Shown here piece after piece: positions 26,868 through 35,570 of a DNA stretch of 64,000 nt. Each line of letters opens with the position of its first letter. Within the stretch, counting starts at the first letter, position 1. The notes below the pieces were generated by a model. It saw nothing but the letters and a program-made list of their open reading frames with translations. It was not told the origin of the DNA and ran no database searches. Made by a program: the position numbers and the translations under genes. This stretch comes from Parasediminibacterium sp051861445 (GTDB lineage: Bacteria; Bacteroidota; Bacteroidia; Chitinophagales; Chitinophagaceae): the NCBI GenBank assembly GCA_051861445.1, contig JBHYCS010000006.1:117575-181574 (forward strand), written 5' to 3'.

Positions 26868-27572
26868 ATGAAACAACTAATTTTGTTGATTATTGTTGTG
26901 TGCATGGGTGTTTTAAACACAATGGCTCAAACACAAAATACCATTCAATTTATTCATAAAGTTGGTGTAGACACATTGCAACTTCAACAAGAATATACCA
27001 ATAGTTTTGGTGAAAAATTTAGTGTTAATCGGTTTAAATACTATGTCTCTAACATTCAAATAAACAATCAAAATGTAAATGAATTTGTAAACAAATACTA
27101 TTTAATTGATGAAGCAGATAGTAGTACAAAAACAATCTCATTTTCCACCCATTTCAATGAAATTACTTCGATTAGTTTTGTATTAGGCGTTGATAGCATT
27201 AAAAATGTAAGTGGTGTACAAACTGGTGTTTTAGATCCTATAAATGGAATGTTTTGGACTTGGAATAGTGGCTATATTATGGCAAAATTAGAAGGTGTTT
27301 CTACTAGTGCAAAAGTTGCAGGAAACTTATTTTCTCATCATGTTGGTGGTTACAAATGGAATGAAAATACGGTAAGAAAAATAACTTTTTCAATTCCTAA
27401 AACAAACCAACAAAAACAACAGAATTTAGCAATAAACGTAGACGTGTTAAAATGGTTTCAATCGGCACATTCAATTCAAATTTCAAGTCATCCAATTTGT
27501 CATTCAACAGGTAATTTAGCTTTGCAAATAGCAGATAATTATGCAACTATGTTTTCTATTACAACTCCATAA
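26868..27572 (+). CDS. MbnP-like periplasmic copper-protein family member
   Basis: A secreted protein of 234 residues from this start (signal peptide MKQLILLIIVVCMGVLNTMAQ, cleaved after AQ). I prefer this ATG to 26835 because it starts the signal peptide directly. It matches the MbnP family: FSVNRFKYYVSNIQI near the N terminus and the conserved NGMFWTWNSGYIMAKLEG centre. MbnP binds copper after its di-haem partner MbnH converts a Trp to kynurenine. The next gene, 3 bases downstream, is a di-haem peroxidase, so the pair looks functional. Copper binding is inferred. Confidence 0.8.
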   Translation: MKQLILLIIVVCMGVLNTMAQTQNTIQFIHKVGVDTLQLQQEYTNSFGEKFSVNRFKYYVSNIQINNQNVNEFVNKYYLIDEADSSTKTISFSTHFNEITSISFVLGVDSIKNVSGVQTGVLDPINGMFWTWNSGYIMAKLEGVSTSAKVAGNLFSHHVGGYKWNENTVRKITFSIPKTNQQKQQNLAINVDVLKWFQSAHSIQISSHPICHSTGNLALQIADNYATMFSITTP

Positions 27573-27575
27573 TAC

Positions 27576-28643
27576 ATGCGTTTAATCACAACCATATTAT
27601 TTCTATTTATTGTTGTTGTTTCTTGTATTGCATGGGTTAATCATGCTAAGCCACCAAAAACCACTCCTTTAAATTTTATTATCCCAAAAGGATGGCCACA
27701 ACCTGTTTACGATTTTAAAAATAATCCACTTACAAAAGAAGGTTTTGAACTGGGTAGAAAATTATTTTACGATTACAGATTAAGCAAAGACAGTAGTATT
27801 TCTTGTGGTAGTTGTCACCAACAATTTGCAGCATTTGCTACATACGATCATAATGTTAGTCATGGTTACAATAACAGTCAAACAACACGTAACGCACCTG
27901 CATTATTTAATTTGGCATGGACAAAAAATTTTATGGCCGATGGAGGTATCAATCACTTAGATCTTCAACCTATTGCACCTATTACAGCACCCAATGAAAT
28001 GGCTGAAAGTTTAGAAGGAATTATTAAAAAAATACAAAAAGATACTGCTTATAAAAGAATGTTTACAAAAGCATTTGGTTATCCATTAGTCAATACTCAA
28101 CGGATTATGAAGGCGTTAAGCCAATTTATGCTCATGCTTGTAAGTAGTAATAGCAAATACGATAAAGTAATGCGTGGAGAAGCTAGCTTTATTTTACCTG
28201 AACAATTGGGCTATGATATTTTTAAGAAAAAATGCATAAGCTGCCATACAGAACCCATGTTTACAGACTACTCTTACAGAAACATTGGAATGCCTGTAGA
28301 CCCATATTTGAATGATTATGGAAGAATGGCAATTACCAATAACAAAGAAGATTCACTAAAATTTAGAGTACCGAGTTTAAGAAACATTGCCTACTCTGCA
28401 CCTTATGGTCATGATGGTCGTTTTTTTAGCCTTACCAATGTATTTGAACATTATAGAAGTAAAGCAATTGATGGACCAACAACAGATAGCCTATTTAAAC
28501 ATAAAATGCCGCTTTCTAATTTCGAAATTGGTCAACTAACAGCGTTCTTATATACCTTAACAGATACAACCTTTTTAAAAGACAAACGATTTGCCGAACC
28601 TGGTACAGAAAATACAATTTCAACTTTCATACATATACACTAG
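27576..28643 (+). CDS. Di-haem cytochrome c peroxidase family lipoprotein (MbnH-like)
   Basis: A 355-residue lipoprotein (lipobox VVVSC, Cys17) with two haem-binding motifs: CGSCH (77-81) and CISCH (220-224). The ELGRKLFYDYRLS, RNAPALFN and LRNIAYSAPYGHDG blocks are typical of the cytochrome c peroxidase/MauG/MbnH superfamily. It begins 3 bases after the MbnP-like gene. In the known pair MbnH oxidises a Trp of MbnP to kynurenine, creating a copper site, and that is my best guess here. An ordinary H2O2-reducing peroxidase remains possible. Confidence 0.88.
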   Translation: MRLITTILFLFIVVVSCIAWVNHAKPPKTTPLNFIIPKGWPQPVYDFKNNPLTKEGFELGRKLFYDYRLSKDSSISCGSCHQQFAAFATYDHNVSHGYNNSQTTRNAPALFNLAWTKNFMADGGINHLDLQPIAPITAPNEMAESLEGIIKKIQKDTAYKRMFTKAFGYPLVNTQRIMKALSQFMLMLVSSNSKYDKVMRGEASFILPEQLGYDIFKKKCISCHTEPMFTDYSYRNIGMPVDPYLNDYGRMAITNNKEDSLKFRVPSLRNIAYSAPYGHDGRFFSLTNVFEHYRSKAIDGPTTDSLFKHKMPLSNFEIGQLTAFLYTLTDTTFLKDKRFAEPGTENTISTFIHIH

Positions 28644-28685
28644 CTGTACATTTATTACATTTACCGTTAAATTGTATTTTCTGTT

Positions 28686-30185
28686 TTGAGTAATATTAAA
28701 AAATTAGCTGGTCAAACATTGTGGTATGGACTTAGTTCTATTGCTGCAAGATTTATTAATTATTTACTTACTCCATATTTAACCTACAAGTTTAGTAATT
28801 CAGAATACGGAGAAATGAGTAGCATTTACTCTTTTTTACCATTGATAAACGTTCTTGTTTTACATGGAATGGAAACTGTTTTTTTTCGGTTTTCAACTAC
28901 AACAAATGACCCTGAAAAAGTGCACAGTAATACAAGTATTTCTATTATTGTGGCTGCAGTTATAGCTGCTATATTATTGTTATTATTTCCTACTCCCATT
29001 GCACAACTTTTAAAAATTAGTAACCATATAGAATATGTTTACCTAGTTGCATTAATCATTGCTTTTGATGCATTATCAGCAATTCCTTTTGCAAAATTGC
29101 GGCAAGATGGTAGGCCTATTCAATTTGCATTTATCAGAATTAGCGGTATCATCATTAACATTATAGCCATATTTTTTTTCTTAAGCTTTTGCCCCAAATA
29201 CATTCAACAACATCCTACCAGTTGGATTACAAGTTGGTATAAACCCAATTGGGCAACAGGTTATGTATTGTTGGCAAATCTTATTCAAGCATCTTCTACA
29301 TTTTTAATGTTATCTAAAACGTTTTTTAGTTTCAAATTTCAATTGAATATTCCACTTTGGAAAGAAATGATGCTGTATGGAATGCCCATTATTATTGCTG
29401 GTTTAGGAGGTATGATTAATGAAACTTTTGATAGAATTATGCTTAGTTGGTGGGCTCCTGTTGCAACAGAAACCGCTGCACAAGCAGAAGTAGGTATTTA
29501 CTCTGCTTGTTATAAATTATCTATTTTAATTACATTGGCTGTTCAAGCATTTAAAATGGGTGCAGAACCATTTTTCTTCAAGCAAGCTCAAGAACAAAAC
29601 GCACAAAAGAACTATGCAAAAATTATGAAGTTTTTTGTGATTGTGTTAAGTATAATGTTTTTAATAGTGGCTTTATATATGGATGTTTGGAAGCATTTTA
29701 TAGATAAAAAAATGCACACAGGATTAAGGGTGGTTCCAATTTTATTAATGGCAAATATTTTTTTAGGCATTTATTATAACCTTAGTGTTTGGTATAAATT
29801 AGGTAATAAAACCATTGCAGGTGCTTACATTACTTTAATTGGTGCTGTAATAACCATTGTTTTCAATTTCGTATTTATACGATATTTCAGTTACATGGCT
29901 TGTGCTTGGGCCACTTTCTTTTGTTATGGAACAATGATGGTTTTAAGCTACGTTTGGGGACAAAAAAGTTATTTTATTCCTTATGCTACCAAAAAACTAA
30001 TTGCCTATTTGGTAATTGTTACATTGGTGTTTTTTATTCATAAAGCATTTACTTCACTTTGGGCAAATCAACTGTTTAACTACGCTTTAGCCACCACTTT
30101 TATGATTGTTTATTGCTTATTTATCTTAAAAATTGAAAGAAAAGAATTTCAAAAAATGCCGATTATAGGTAAATTGATACGATAA
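28686..30185 (+). CDS. Polysaccharide flippase (Wzx/MOP superfamily)
   Basis: A 499-residue membrane protein with about 12-14 helices. The N terminus SNIKKLAGQTLWYGLSSIAARFINYLL and YGEMSSIYSFLP are typical of Wzx-type oligosaccharide flippases. The start is a TTG at 28686; the next in-frame Met would remove the first helix, so TTG is preferred. It should move lipid-linked sugars across the inner membrane. No glycosyltransferase genes flank it, so its substrate is unknown; it sits alone between the peroxidase gene and tRNA-Leu. Confidence 0.88.
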   Translation: MSNIKKLAGQTLWYGLSSIAARFINYLLTPYLTYKFSNSEYGEMSSIYSFLPLINVLVLHGMETVFFRFSTTTNDPEKVHSNTSISIIVAAVIAAILLLLFPTPIAQLLKISNHIEYVYLVALIIAFDALSAIPFAKLRQDGRPIQFAFIRISGIIINIIAIFFFLSFCPKYIQQHPTSWITSWYKPNWATGYVLLANLIQASSTFLMLSKTFFSFKFQLNIPLWKEMMLYGMPIIIAGLGGMINETFDRIMLSWWAPVATETAAQAEVGIYSACYKLSILITLAVQAFKMGAEPFFFKQAQEQNAQKNYAKIMKFFVIVLSIMFLIVALYMDVWKHFIDKKMHTGLRVVPILLMANIFLGIYYNLSVWYKLGNKTIAGAYITLIGAVITIVFNFVFIRYFSYMACAWATFFCYGTMMVLSYVWGQKSYFIPYATKKLIAYLVIVTLVFFIHKAFTSLWANQLFNYALATTFMIVYCLFILKIERKEFQKMPIIGKLIR

Positions 30186-30231
30186 ACCATAAAAAAAAGA
30201 AGCGATAATTCTAAAATTGCAATCAATCCCC

Positions 30232-30239
30232 TATTTTTG
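30232..30239 (+). promoter_or_regulatory. -7 promoter element of the tRNA-Leu gene
   Basis: TATTTTTG fits TAnnTTTG exactly, 44 bases before the tRNA. No TTG sits at the usual -33 distance, so the assignment is moderate. Confidence 0.45.
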
Positions 30240-30283
30240 CCGCCCAATTGGCAATGTAGTTTATATTACGGTAGTTGGAAAAT

Positions 30284-30365
30284 GCGGATGTGGCGAAATT
30301 GGCAGACGCACTAGACTTAGGATCTAGCGCCGCAAGGCATGTAGGTTCGACCCCTATCATCCGCA
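30284..30365 (+). tRNA. tRNA-Leu (anticodon UAG)
   Basis: The acceptor stem is GCGGATG / CATCCGC with discriminator A. The anticodon stem-loop is CTAGA-CTTAGGA-TCTAG, giving anticodon UAG (reads CUA and related leucine codons). A long variable arm (CGCCGCAAGGCAT) marks a class II tRNA, and the T arm contains GGTTCGACCCC. CCA is not encoded. Confidence 0.95.
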
Positions 30366-30367
30366 CT

Positions 30368-30401
30368 AAAAAAAGCCCCAACCCCTAAATGGGGCTTTTT
30401 T
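30368..30401 (+). terminator. Terminator after tRNA-Leu
   Basis: AAAAAGCCCCA / TGGGGCTTTTT hairpin with a 9-base loop, immediately after the tRNA, ending in a T run. It separates the tRNA from trigger factor. Confidence 0.85.
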
Positions 30402-30447
30402 ATTGATCACTTAACAGCACCCATAGAGGGGATGGGGTTTAAATAAA

Positions 30448-31818
30448 ATGGCAACAGTTAGTAGAGAGAACATTGGGTTATTAAACGATAAACTTACCGT
30501 TATTGTAACTCCAACAGATTATCAATCCACATTTGAAAAAAGCTTAAAACAATACGCAAAATCTGCCAATATTCCTGGTTTTAGAAAAGGAATGGTTCCT
30601 GCGGGTTTAATTCGTAAAATGTACGGACAAAGTTTATTTACCGACGAAGTTTTAAAAACAGTTGAAAAAGAAATAAACAATTACCTTACTACTGAAAAAC
30701 TAGAAATTTTTGCACAACCATTGCCTTTAGACAACGATGCTGCTAAACTAGATTTTAACCAAGCAAAAGATTACAGTTTCAATTTTGAAATTGGTTTAAA
30801 ACCAGATTTTTCTATTCCAGCTTCGAATATTCCAGTTACAAAATATGTAATCACCGTTTCTGACGAGATGATTAACGATGAAATTGCTCGTTTACAAACT
30901 CGTTTTGGAAAAATGACAGATCCTGAAACTGTTGATAATGAAGAAAACGTTTTAAATGTTACGTTTACTGAAGTTGATGCTGATGGAAATGTACCAGAAA
31001 ATGGAATAAATAAAGCCAATAGCCTAATCGTTAAATATTTTGAGCCTTCTTTTAGAACCAAATTAATGGGTTTAAAAAAAGATGCAGTTGTTGATGTTCA
31101 TTTAGCTACAGCCTTTGAAGATAAAGAAAGAGAAGCTATATTAGAAGATTTAGGACTAGATAAAAATGAACCTGCATCTGCTGATAGAACTTTTAAAATG
31201 ACCATTACTAAAATTGGTTTAGTAGAAAAAGCAGAATTTAACGAAGAGTTTTTTAAAGCAGCTTATCCTGCAAAAGAAATTAATTCTGAAAACGAATTAA
31301 GAGAAGCCGTAAAAGCAGATATTGCTGCTTATTATGAATCTCAATCACGTAATCAAATACACGATCAAATTTATCATCACTTATTAGATAATACATCTAT
31401 TGAGTTGCCTGAAAGTTTCCTAAAGCGTTGGTTGCAAGTTGGAGGCGAAAAACCAAAAACTGAACAACAAGCAATTGAAGAATATCCATCATTTGCTAAC
31501 CAATTAAAATGGAGCTTAATTAGCAGCCAATTAATGCAAGACGAAAAAGTTGAAGTATTACCTGATGATATTAAAGAATTTGCAAAAGCCCAATTATTTC
31601 AATATATGGGTGGCCAAATAAATATGATGGGTGATAATGTTCAATGGATAGATGATTATGCAAATAGAATGATGCAAGACAAAAAATTTGTAGAAGATAG
31701 TTACCAACGTATAAGCGTTGAAAAATTGTTTACAGCTTTAGAAAAAAATATTGCTCCTACAGAAGAAGCAATTAGTGCAGAAGCTTTTGCAGAAAAACAA
31801 CACCATCACCACCACTAA
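30448..31818 (+). CDS. tig: Trigger factor chaperone with natural C-terminal poly-His
   Basis: A 456-residue ribosome-bound chaperone. The ribosome-docking signature is IPGFRKGMVP (about 43-52). A degenerate middle FKBP-like domain (about 165-260) and a helical C-terminal substrate-binding region follow. It folds nascent chains at the ribosome exit. The protein ends KQHHHHH, encoded by mixed CAC/CAT codons, so it is natural rather than a cloning tag, and might bind metal. It stands upstream of clpP-clpP-clpX, the usual tig-clp arrangement, but a terminator and 217 bases lie between. Confidence 0.95.
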   Translation: MATVSRENIGLLNDKLTVIVTPTDYQSTFEKSLKQYAKSANIPGFRKGMVPAGLIRKMYGQSLFTDEVLKTVEKEINNYLTTEKLEIFAQPLPLDNDAAKLDFNQAKDYSFNFEIGLKPDFSIPASNIPVTKYVITVSDEMINDEIARLQTRFGKMTDPETVDNEENVLNVTFTEVDADGNVPENGINKANSLIVKYFEPSFRTKLMGLKKDAVVDVHLATAFEDKEREAILEDLGLDKNEPASADRTFKMTITKIGLVEKAEFNEEFFKAAYPAKEINSENELREAVKADIAAYYESQSRNQIHDQIYHHLLDNTSIELPESFLKRWLQVGGEKPKTEQQAIEEYPSFANQLKWSLISSQLMQDEKVEVLPDDIKEFAKAQLFQYMGGQINMMGDNVQWIDDYANRMMQDKKFVEDSYQRISVEKLFTALEKNIAPTEEAISAEAFAEKQHHHHH

Positions 31819-31838
31819 TTTATTAAAATAAATTATAC

Positions 31839-31874
31839 AACGCCCTGAACCTTCATTGGTTTGGGGCGTTTTTA
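31839..31874 (+). terminator. Terminator of tig
   Basis: CGCCCTGAAC / GGTTTGGGGCG imperfect hairpin followed by TTTTT, 20 bases after the trigger factor stop codon. Confidence 0.75.
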
Positions 31875-32035
31875 TTATTAGTACATACATCTTGTCTTAC
31901 ATTTTCACAATAATTCAATTGTAAAAAGTACTTTTCAGCCAAGTTGTCGCTTAAATTTATTTGCATAAATTTTGAAATCAATATAAAACATTTAAAAAAA
32001 CAAATCGCTTATCTTCAACGCATAAAATACAATCA

Positions 32036-32737
32036 ATGAATATTGGAAAAGAATTTGAAAAATATGCCATCAAAAATCAAGGCATTAGCAGTGCAACATT
32101 GCACAGTTATCAATCTCATTTTAACCCAACAAGTCTTACTCCATACATTATTGAAGAAAGACCCATGAATATTGCCCAAATGGACGTATTCAGCCGTTTA
32201 ATGATGGATAGAATTATTTTTTTGGGAGAAGGAATTAACGATTATGTTGCCAATATTATTACTGCACAGCTATTATTTATGGAAAGTGTAGATAGAACTA
32301 GAGATATACAAATGTATATTAATAGCCCAGGTGGTAGTGTATATGCAGGTTTGGGCATTTATGATACGATGCAATTTATTAGTCCAGATGTAAGTACTAT
32401 TTGCACAGGTATTGCTGCAAGTATGGGGCAAATATTGTTGTGTGCCGGTGTTAAAGGCAAACGTACAGCATTAAAACATAGCCGTGTAATGATTCACCAA
32501 CCAAGTGGTGCCATTGGTGGACAAGCATCTGATATAGAAATTACAGCTAGAGAAATTAAAAAGCTAAAGCAAGAACTGTATGAAATTACAGCATCTCATA
32601 CAGGTAAAACAATAGAAGAAATTACTGCAGACAGTGATAGAGATTTTTGGATGAATGCAGAAGAAGCAAAAGCTTACGGATTGGTAGATGAAGTATTATT
32701 TACAAATCCTAGAAAAGCCGCTTCATTAAATAAATAA
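32036..32737 (+). CDS. clpP: ATP-dependent Clp protease proteolytic subunit, paralogue 1
   Basis: A 233-residue ClpP. The catalytic triad is Ser129 (GIAASMGQ), His154 (VMIHQPSG) and Asp203 (DRDFWMNA). The N terminus is about 40 residues longer than typical mature ClpP (up to YIIEERP), which may be a propeptide. It forms the barrel protease with ClpX. A second, clearly different clpP follows 40 bases downstream, so a mixed or alternative barrel is possible. I see no clear TAnnTTTG promoter upstream. Confidence 0.94.
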   Translation: MNIGKEFEKYAIKNQGISSATLHSYQSHFNPTSLTPYIIEERPMNIAQMDVFSRLMMDRIIFLGEGINDYVANIITAQLLFMESVDRTRDIQMYINSPGGSVYAGLGIYDTMQFISPDVSTICTGIAASMGQILLCAGVKGKRTALKHSRVMIHQPSGAIGGQASDIEITAREIKKLKQELYEITASHTGKTIEEITADSDRDFWMNAEEAKAYGLVDEVLFTNPRKAASLNK

Positions 32738-32777
32738 ACTGACAAAAGTTTAACTAAAAAATTTAAAAGATAATACA

Positions 32778-33416
32778 ATGATACAATCAAAATATATTGT
32801 TAATCCATATTTAATGGAAGACGAAGAAGACGAAAAACCAAAGGAAGAAAAACAAGAACAAATTGGGGCAATGATGATGAAGAAGATGGAAAAAATGTTC
32901 TTCGAAAAAAGAGCCGTTTATTTGTGGGGACCTGTAGAAGATAAATCTGCAAAAGACGTAGTTACCAAACTATTATTGTTAGATGCAGATAAACCAGGTG
33001 AGGAAATTAAATTTTACATTAATAGTCCAGGTGGGGTTGTTACAAGTGGTATGGTTATTTACGATACTATACAACTTATACAAAGCCCTGTTTCTACTAT
33101 CTGTATGGGTTTAGCAGCAAGTATGGGATCTATTTTGCTAAGTGTAGGTACTAAAGGCAAACGTTACATTTATCCACATGCAGAGGTAATGATTCATCAA
33201 CCAAGTATTGGCGGATATTTTCAAGCTACAAGTGCAGATATTGAAATTCATGCTGAACAAATTAGAAAAACCAAAGAACTAGGTGCTAAAATTTTAGCTG
33301 ATAACTGTGGTAAATCTGTAGAACAAGTAATGAAAGATTTTGACAGAGATTATTGGATGAATGCAAGCGAAGCTGTAGAATATGGCATTGTGGACCATGT
33401 TTTAAATAAATTGTAA
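32778..33416 (+). CDS. clpP: ATP-dependent Clp protease proteolytic subunit, paralogue 2
   Basis: A 212-residue ClpP with an intact triad: Ser115 (GLAASMGS), His140 (VMIHQPSI) and Asp191 (DRDYWMNA). Its N terminus differs from paralogue 1: an acidic Glu/Lys stretch (about 14-29) then a Met-rich run (AMMMKKMEKMFFEKR). That region sits at the axial pore in ClpP, so the paralogues could differ in gating or partner choice. It lies between clpP1 and clpX in one probable operon. Confidence 0.94.
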   Translation: MIQSKYIVNPYLMEDEEDEKPKEEKQEQIGAMMMKKMEKMFFEKRAVYLWGPVEDKSAKDVVTKLLLLDADKPGEEIKFYINSPGGVVTSGMVIYDTIQLIQSPVSTICMGLAASMGSILLSVGTKGKRYIYPHAEVMIHQPSIGGYFQATSADIEIHAEQIRKTKELGAKILADNCGKSVEQVMKDFDRDYWMNASEAVEYGIVDHVLNKL

Positions 33417-33469
33417 TCTCTACCGTTTTTTCATATAAACAATTGCAAATGCATCACAAGAAATACTTG

Positions 33470-33477
33470 TAATTTTG
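33470..33477 (+). promoter_or_regulatory. -7 promoter element before clpX
   Basis: TAATTTTG fits TAnnTTTG, 33 bases before the clpX ATG in the 94-base gap after clpP2. It suggests clpX can be transcribed on its own as well as from upstream. Confidence 0.4.
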
Positions 33478-33510
33478 TTGCAATCAATTACCCCCTAGTA
33501 GTTAAAAATT

Positions 33511-34797
33511 ATGGCAAAACAATCACACTTACATTGTTCTTTCTGTGGCAGAGGAAGAGACGAAGTAAAAATATTAATAGCAGGACAAGAAGGACATATT
33601 TGCGAAAACTGTGTAGAACATGCTCAAGATATTATTTCGCAAGAATTAGGATTGTTGGCTAATGAAAATTTTGAACCCAATAAACAAAAAAAGACGAATA
33701 ATAGTCCGGCTGCTGCTAATAACAGTAATCTTAAACTAAACATAAAAAGACCCGCTGAAATTAAGCAATTTCTAGATGAATACATGATTGGTCAAGATGA
33801 TGCAAAAAAAGTTATTACAGTAGCTGTATATAACCACTTCAAACGCATTAATCAAAAAAATACCAACGACGATGTTGAAATAGAAAAAAGTAATATTGTA
33901 ATGGTTGGAGAAACTGGTACAGGAAAAACCTTACTTGCAAAATCAATTGCTAGATTGTTAAATGTTCCATTTGCTATTGTTGATGCTACCGTTTTTACAG
34001 AAGCAGGCTATGTAGGAGAAGATGTTGAAAGCATGCTTACAAGATTGCTACAAAACTGCGATTACGATGTTCAAGCAGCAGAAAGAGGTATTGTTTATGT
34101 AGATGAAATTGATAAAATTGCTAGAAAAGGCGATAATCCATCCATTACAAGAGATGTTAGTGGAGAAGGCGTGCAACAAGGGCTATTAAAAATGCTTGAA
34201 GGTACAGAAGTTTTAGTGCCACCTCAAGGAGGAAGAAAGCATCCTGATCAAAAAATGATTAAAATAGACACTAGAAATATCTTGTTTATTTGTGGTGGTG
34301 CTTTTGACGGTATTGATAAAGTAATTGCAAAACGTATAAATACCAATGCTATTGGTTTTAACGTAAACAAAGAATCGCAAGATTATCAAAGAAAGAATTT
34401 ATTGCAATTTATTACTGCTCAAGATTTAAAAGGCTTTGGTTTAATTCCTGAATTATTAGGAAGATTACCGATAGTTACTTACTTAAATCCTTTAGACGCT
34501 GAAACACTAAGAAGCATTTTAACAGAGCCTAAAAATTCATTGATTAAGCAATACAAACGCTTATTTGAATTAGAAGGAATAGAGCTTTCATTTGATGATG
34601 ATGTTTACCAATTTATGGTTGGTAAAGCCATGGAATACAAATTAGGTGCTAGAGGCTTAAGAAGCATCTGTGAAAGTATTTTAACCGATGCAATGTTTGA
34701 ATTACCAGGTTCTGGTATAAAAACTTTAAACATTACATTAGAATATGCTGAAAACAAATTTAGCAACAGCAAAATGAGTTTATTAAAAGTTGCTTAG
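33511..34797 (+). CDS. clpX: ATP-dependent Clp protease ATPase subunit ClpX
   Basis: A 428-residue AAA+ unfoldase. The N-terminal zinc-binding domain has CSFC (9-12) and CENC (31-34). Walker A is GETGTGKT (133-140), Walker B is IVYVDEIDKIA, and the arginine-finger region is LLGRLPIV. It unfolds substrates and feeds them to ClpP. A low-complexity Asn/Ala linker (about 60-73) joins the zinc domain to the ATPase. The gene directly follows both clpP genes, which fixes its role. Confidence 0.97.
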   Translation: MAKQSHLHCSFCGRGRDEVKILIAGQEGHICENCVEHAQDIISQELGLLANENFEPNKQKKTNNSPAAANNSNLKLNIKRPAEIKQFLDEYMIGQDDAKKVITVAVYNHFKRINQKNTNDDVEIEKSNIVMVGETGTGKTLLAKSIARLLNVPFAIVDATVFTEAGYVGEDVESMLTRLLQNCDYDVQAAERGIVYVDEIDKIARKGDNPSITRDVSGEGVQQGLLKMLEGTEVLVPPQGGRKHPDQKMIKIDTRNILFICGGAFDGIDKVIAKRINTNAIGFNVNKESQDYQRKNLLQFITAQDLKGFGLIPELLGRLPIVTYLNPLDAETLRSILTEPKNSLIKQYKRLFELEGIELSFDDDVYQFMVGKAMEYKLGARGLRSICESILTDAMFELPGSGIKTLNITLEYAENKFSNSKMSLLKVA

Positions 34798-34825
34798 TAA
34801 AATAAAACGTTAAATACACCAACAA

Positions 34826-34975
34826 ATGAACGAATTAATAGAAAAATTAAGTACAGAAGCTGGTCTTACACCAGAACAAGCTGCAAAAGCAATAGAAACA
34901 ATTGCCAATTTTGTGAAAGAAAAATTTCCAATGCTTGGTGGTGCTGTTGATAACATTTTTGGTGGCAATAACTAA
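34826..34975 (+). CDS. 49-residue protein of unknown function after clpX
   Basis: An ATG at 34826, 28 bases after the clpX stop, opens a 49-codon frame ending TAA at 34973-34975. The product begins MNELIEKLSTEAGLTPEQAA and continues as a second amphipathic helix (KAIETIANFVKEKFP), then a Gly-rich tail (GGAVDNIFGGNN). The helix-turn-helix-like layout with LTPEQAAKAI resembles small Bacteroidota proteins of unknown function. It would share the clp transcript and stops just before a strong hairpin at 35001-35035. Function unknown; an adaptor or co-factor of ClpXP is only a guess. Confidence 0.65.
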   Translation: MNELIEKLSTEAGLTPEQAAKAIETIANFVKEKFPMLGGAVDNIFGGNN

Positions 34976-35000
34976 TCAAGTAGTTTTCTCCAGTACGTTA

Positions 35001-35035
35001 AAATAGGTAAAGTATCATTATACTTTACCTATTTT
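35001..35035. terminator. Bidirectional terminator at the end of the clp operon
   Basis: AAATAGGTAAAGTAT / ATACTTTACCTATTT perfect inverted repeat with a 5-base loop and T/A runs on both sides. It overlaps the last codons of the convergent gene at 35018-35494. Confidence 0.85.
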
Positions 35036-35494
35036 GTTTTTAAAGATACTTCTTAAATCATGTAAAACATCTTCTCTTATTACCTCTTTAGGAATTAGAA
35101 AAAACGACTTTTCGTTAAAATATAAATGAAAAAAATGTGGACTTTCTAAATATTTCGAAAACGAACTCCATTGCCATTCTACAAATCCTTCTTCATTTTC
35201 TAAGATTACTTCCCTTTCATTAAAAGAAATCATAAACTTCTCTTTAAATGCCTTCGTTTTTCTGTAAATACTAAATGGTAAAATATACCAAATACTTACC
35301 ATCATCATTACCCAAATAAATGTACCCAATAAAAAAGGCTCTGGTCGTATTTTTTTTGTATAAAATAAAATAGCAGAAACAATAGCAAACACATTTACCA
35401 AAACAATCATCACCCTAATTTCTTTTCTAGAAATAAAATGATACCGTAATGCTTGAATGGTTTTATTTTTATTATACTCAAAGCTGATTTGCAT
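35018..35494 (-). CDS. YcxB-like membrane protein
   Basis: A 158-residue protein from the ATG at 35494. I prefer this start because upstream in-frame codons run into the terminator of the preceding gene. Two membrane helices (about 29-46 and 51-75, VMIVLVNVFAIVSAILFY and EPFLLGTFIWVMMMVSIWYI) are followed by a soluble C-terminal domain with the YcxB-like pattern (FMISFNEREVILENEEGFVEWQWSSFSKYLES, in two runs FMISFNEREVILENEEG and FVEWQWSSFSKYLES, ending FFLIPKEVI). The function of YcxB-like proteins is not established. Confidence 0.7.
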   Translation of the reverse strand: MQISFEYNKNKTIQALRYHFISRKEIRVMIVLVNVFAIVSAILFYTKKIRPEPFLLGTFIWVMMMVSIWYILPFSIYRKTKAFKEKFMISFNEREVILENEEGFVEWQWSSFSKYLESPHFFHLYFNEKSFFLIPKEVIREDVLHDLRSIFKNKIGKV

Positions 35495-35506
35495 ATAAAA
35501 GCAATA

Positions 35507-35548
35507 AAAAAGCCGCATCAATACTTCAATTATACTGAAACGGCTTTT
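35507..35548 (-). terminator. Terminator of the DUF2795-like gene
   Basis: AAAAAGCCG / CGGCTTTT inverted repeat with a 25-base loop; on the minus strand the second arm ends in a T run, 22 bases after the stop codon of the DUF2795-like gene. Confidence 0.6.
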
Positions 35549-35570
35549 AAGAATAATGTGTTTAAATTAA

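Noticed and set aside
30241..30283. Possible second tRNA fragment before tRNA-Leu
   Set aside because: The GGCAATG-like bases do not form an acceptor stem or cloverleaf; they are the tRNA leader.
31801..31818. Poly-His tail of trigger factor as a vector tag artefact
   Set aside because: No linker or vector sequence follows; the gene is in its chromosomal context with its own terminator, and codons are mixed.
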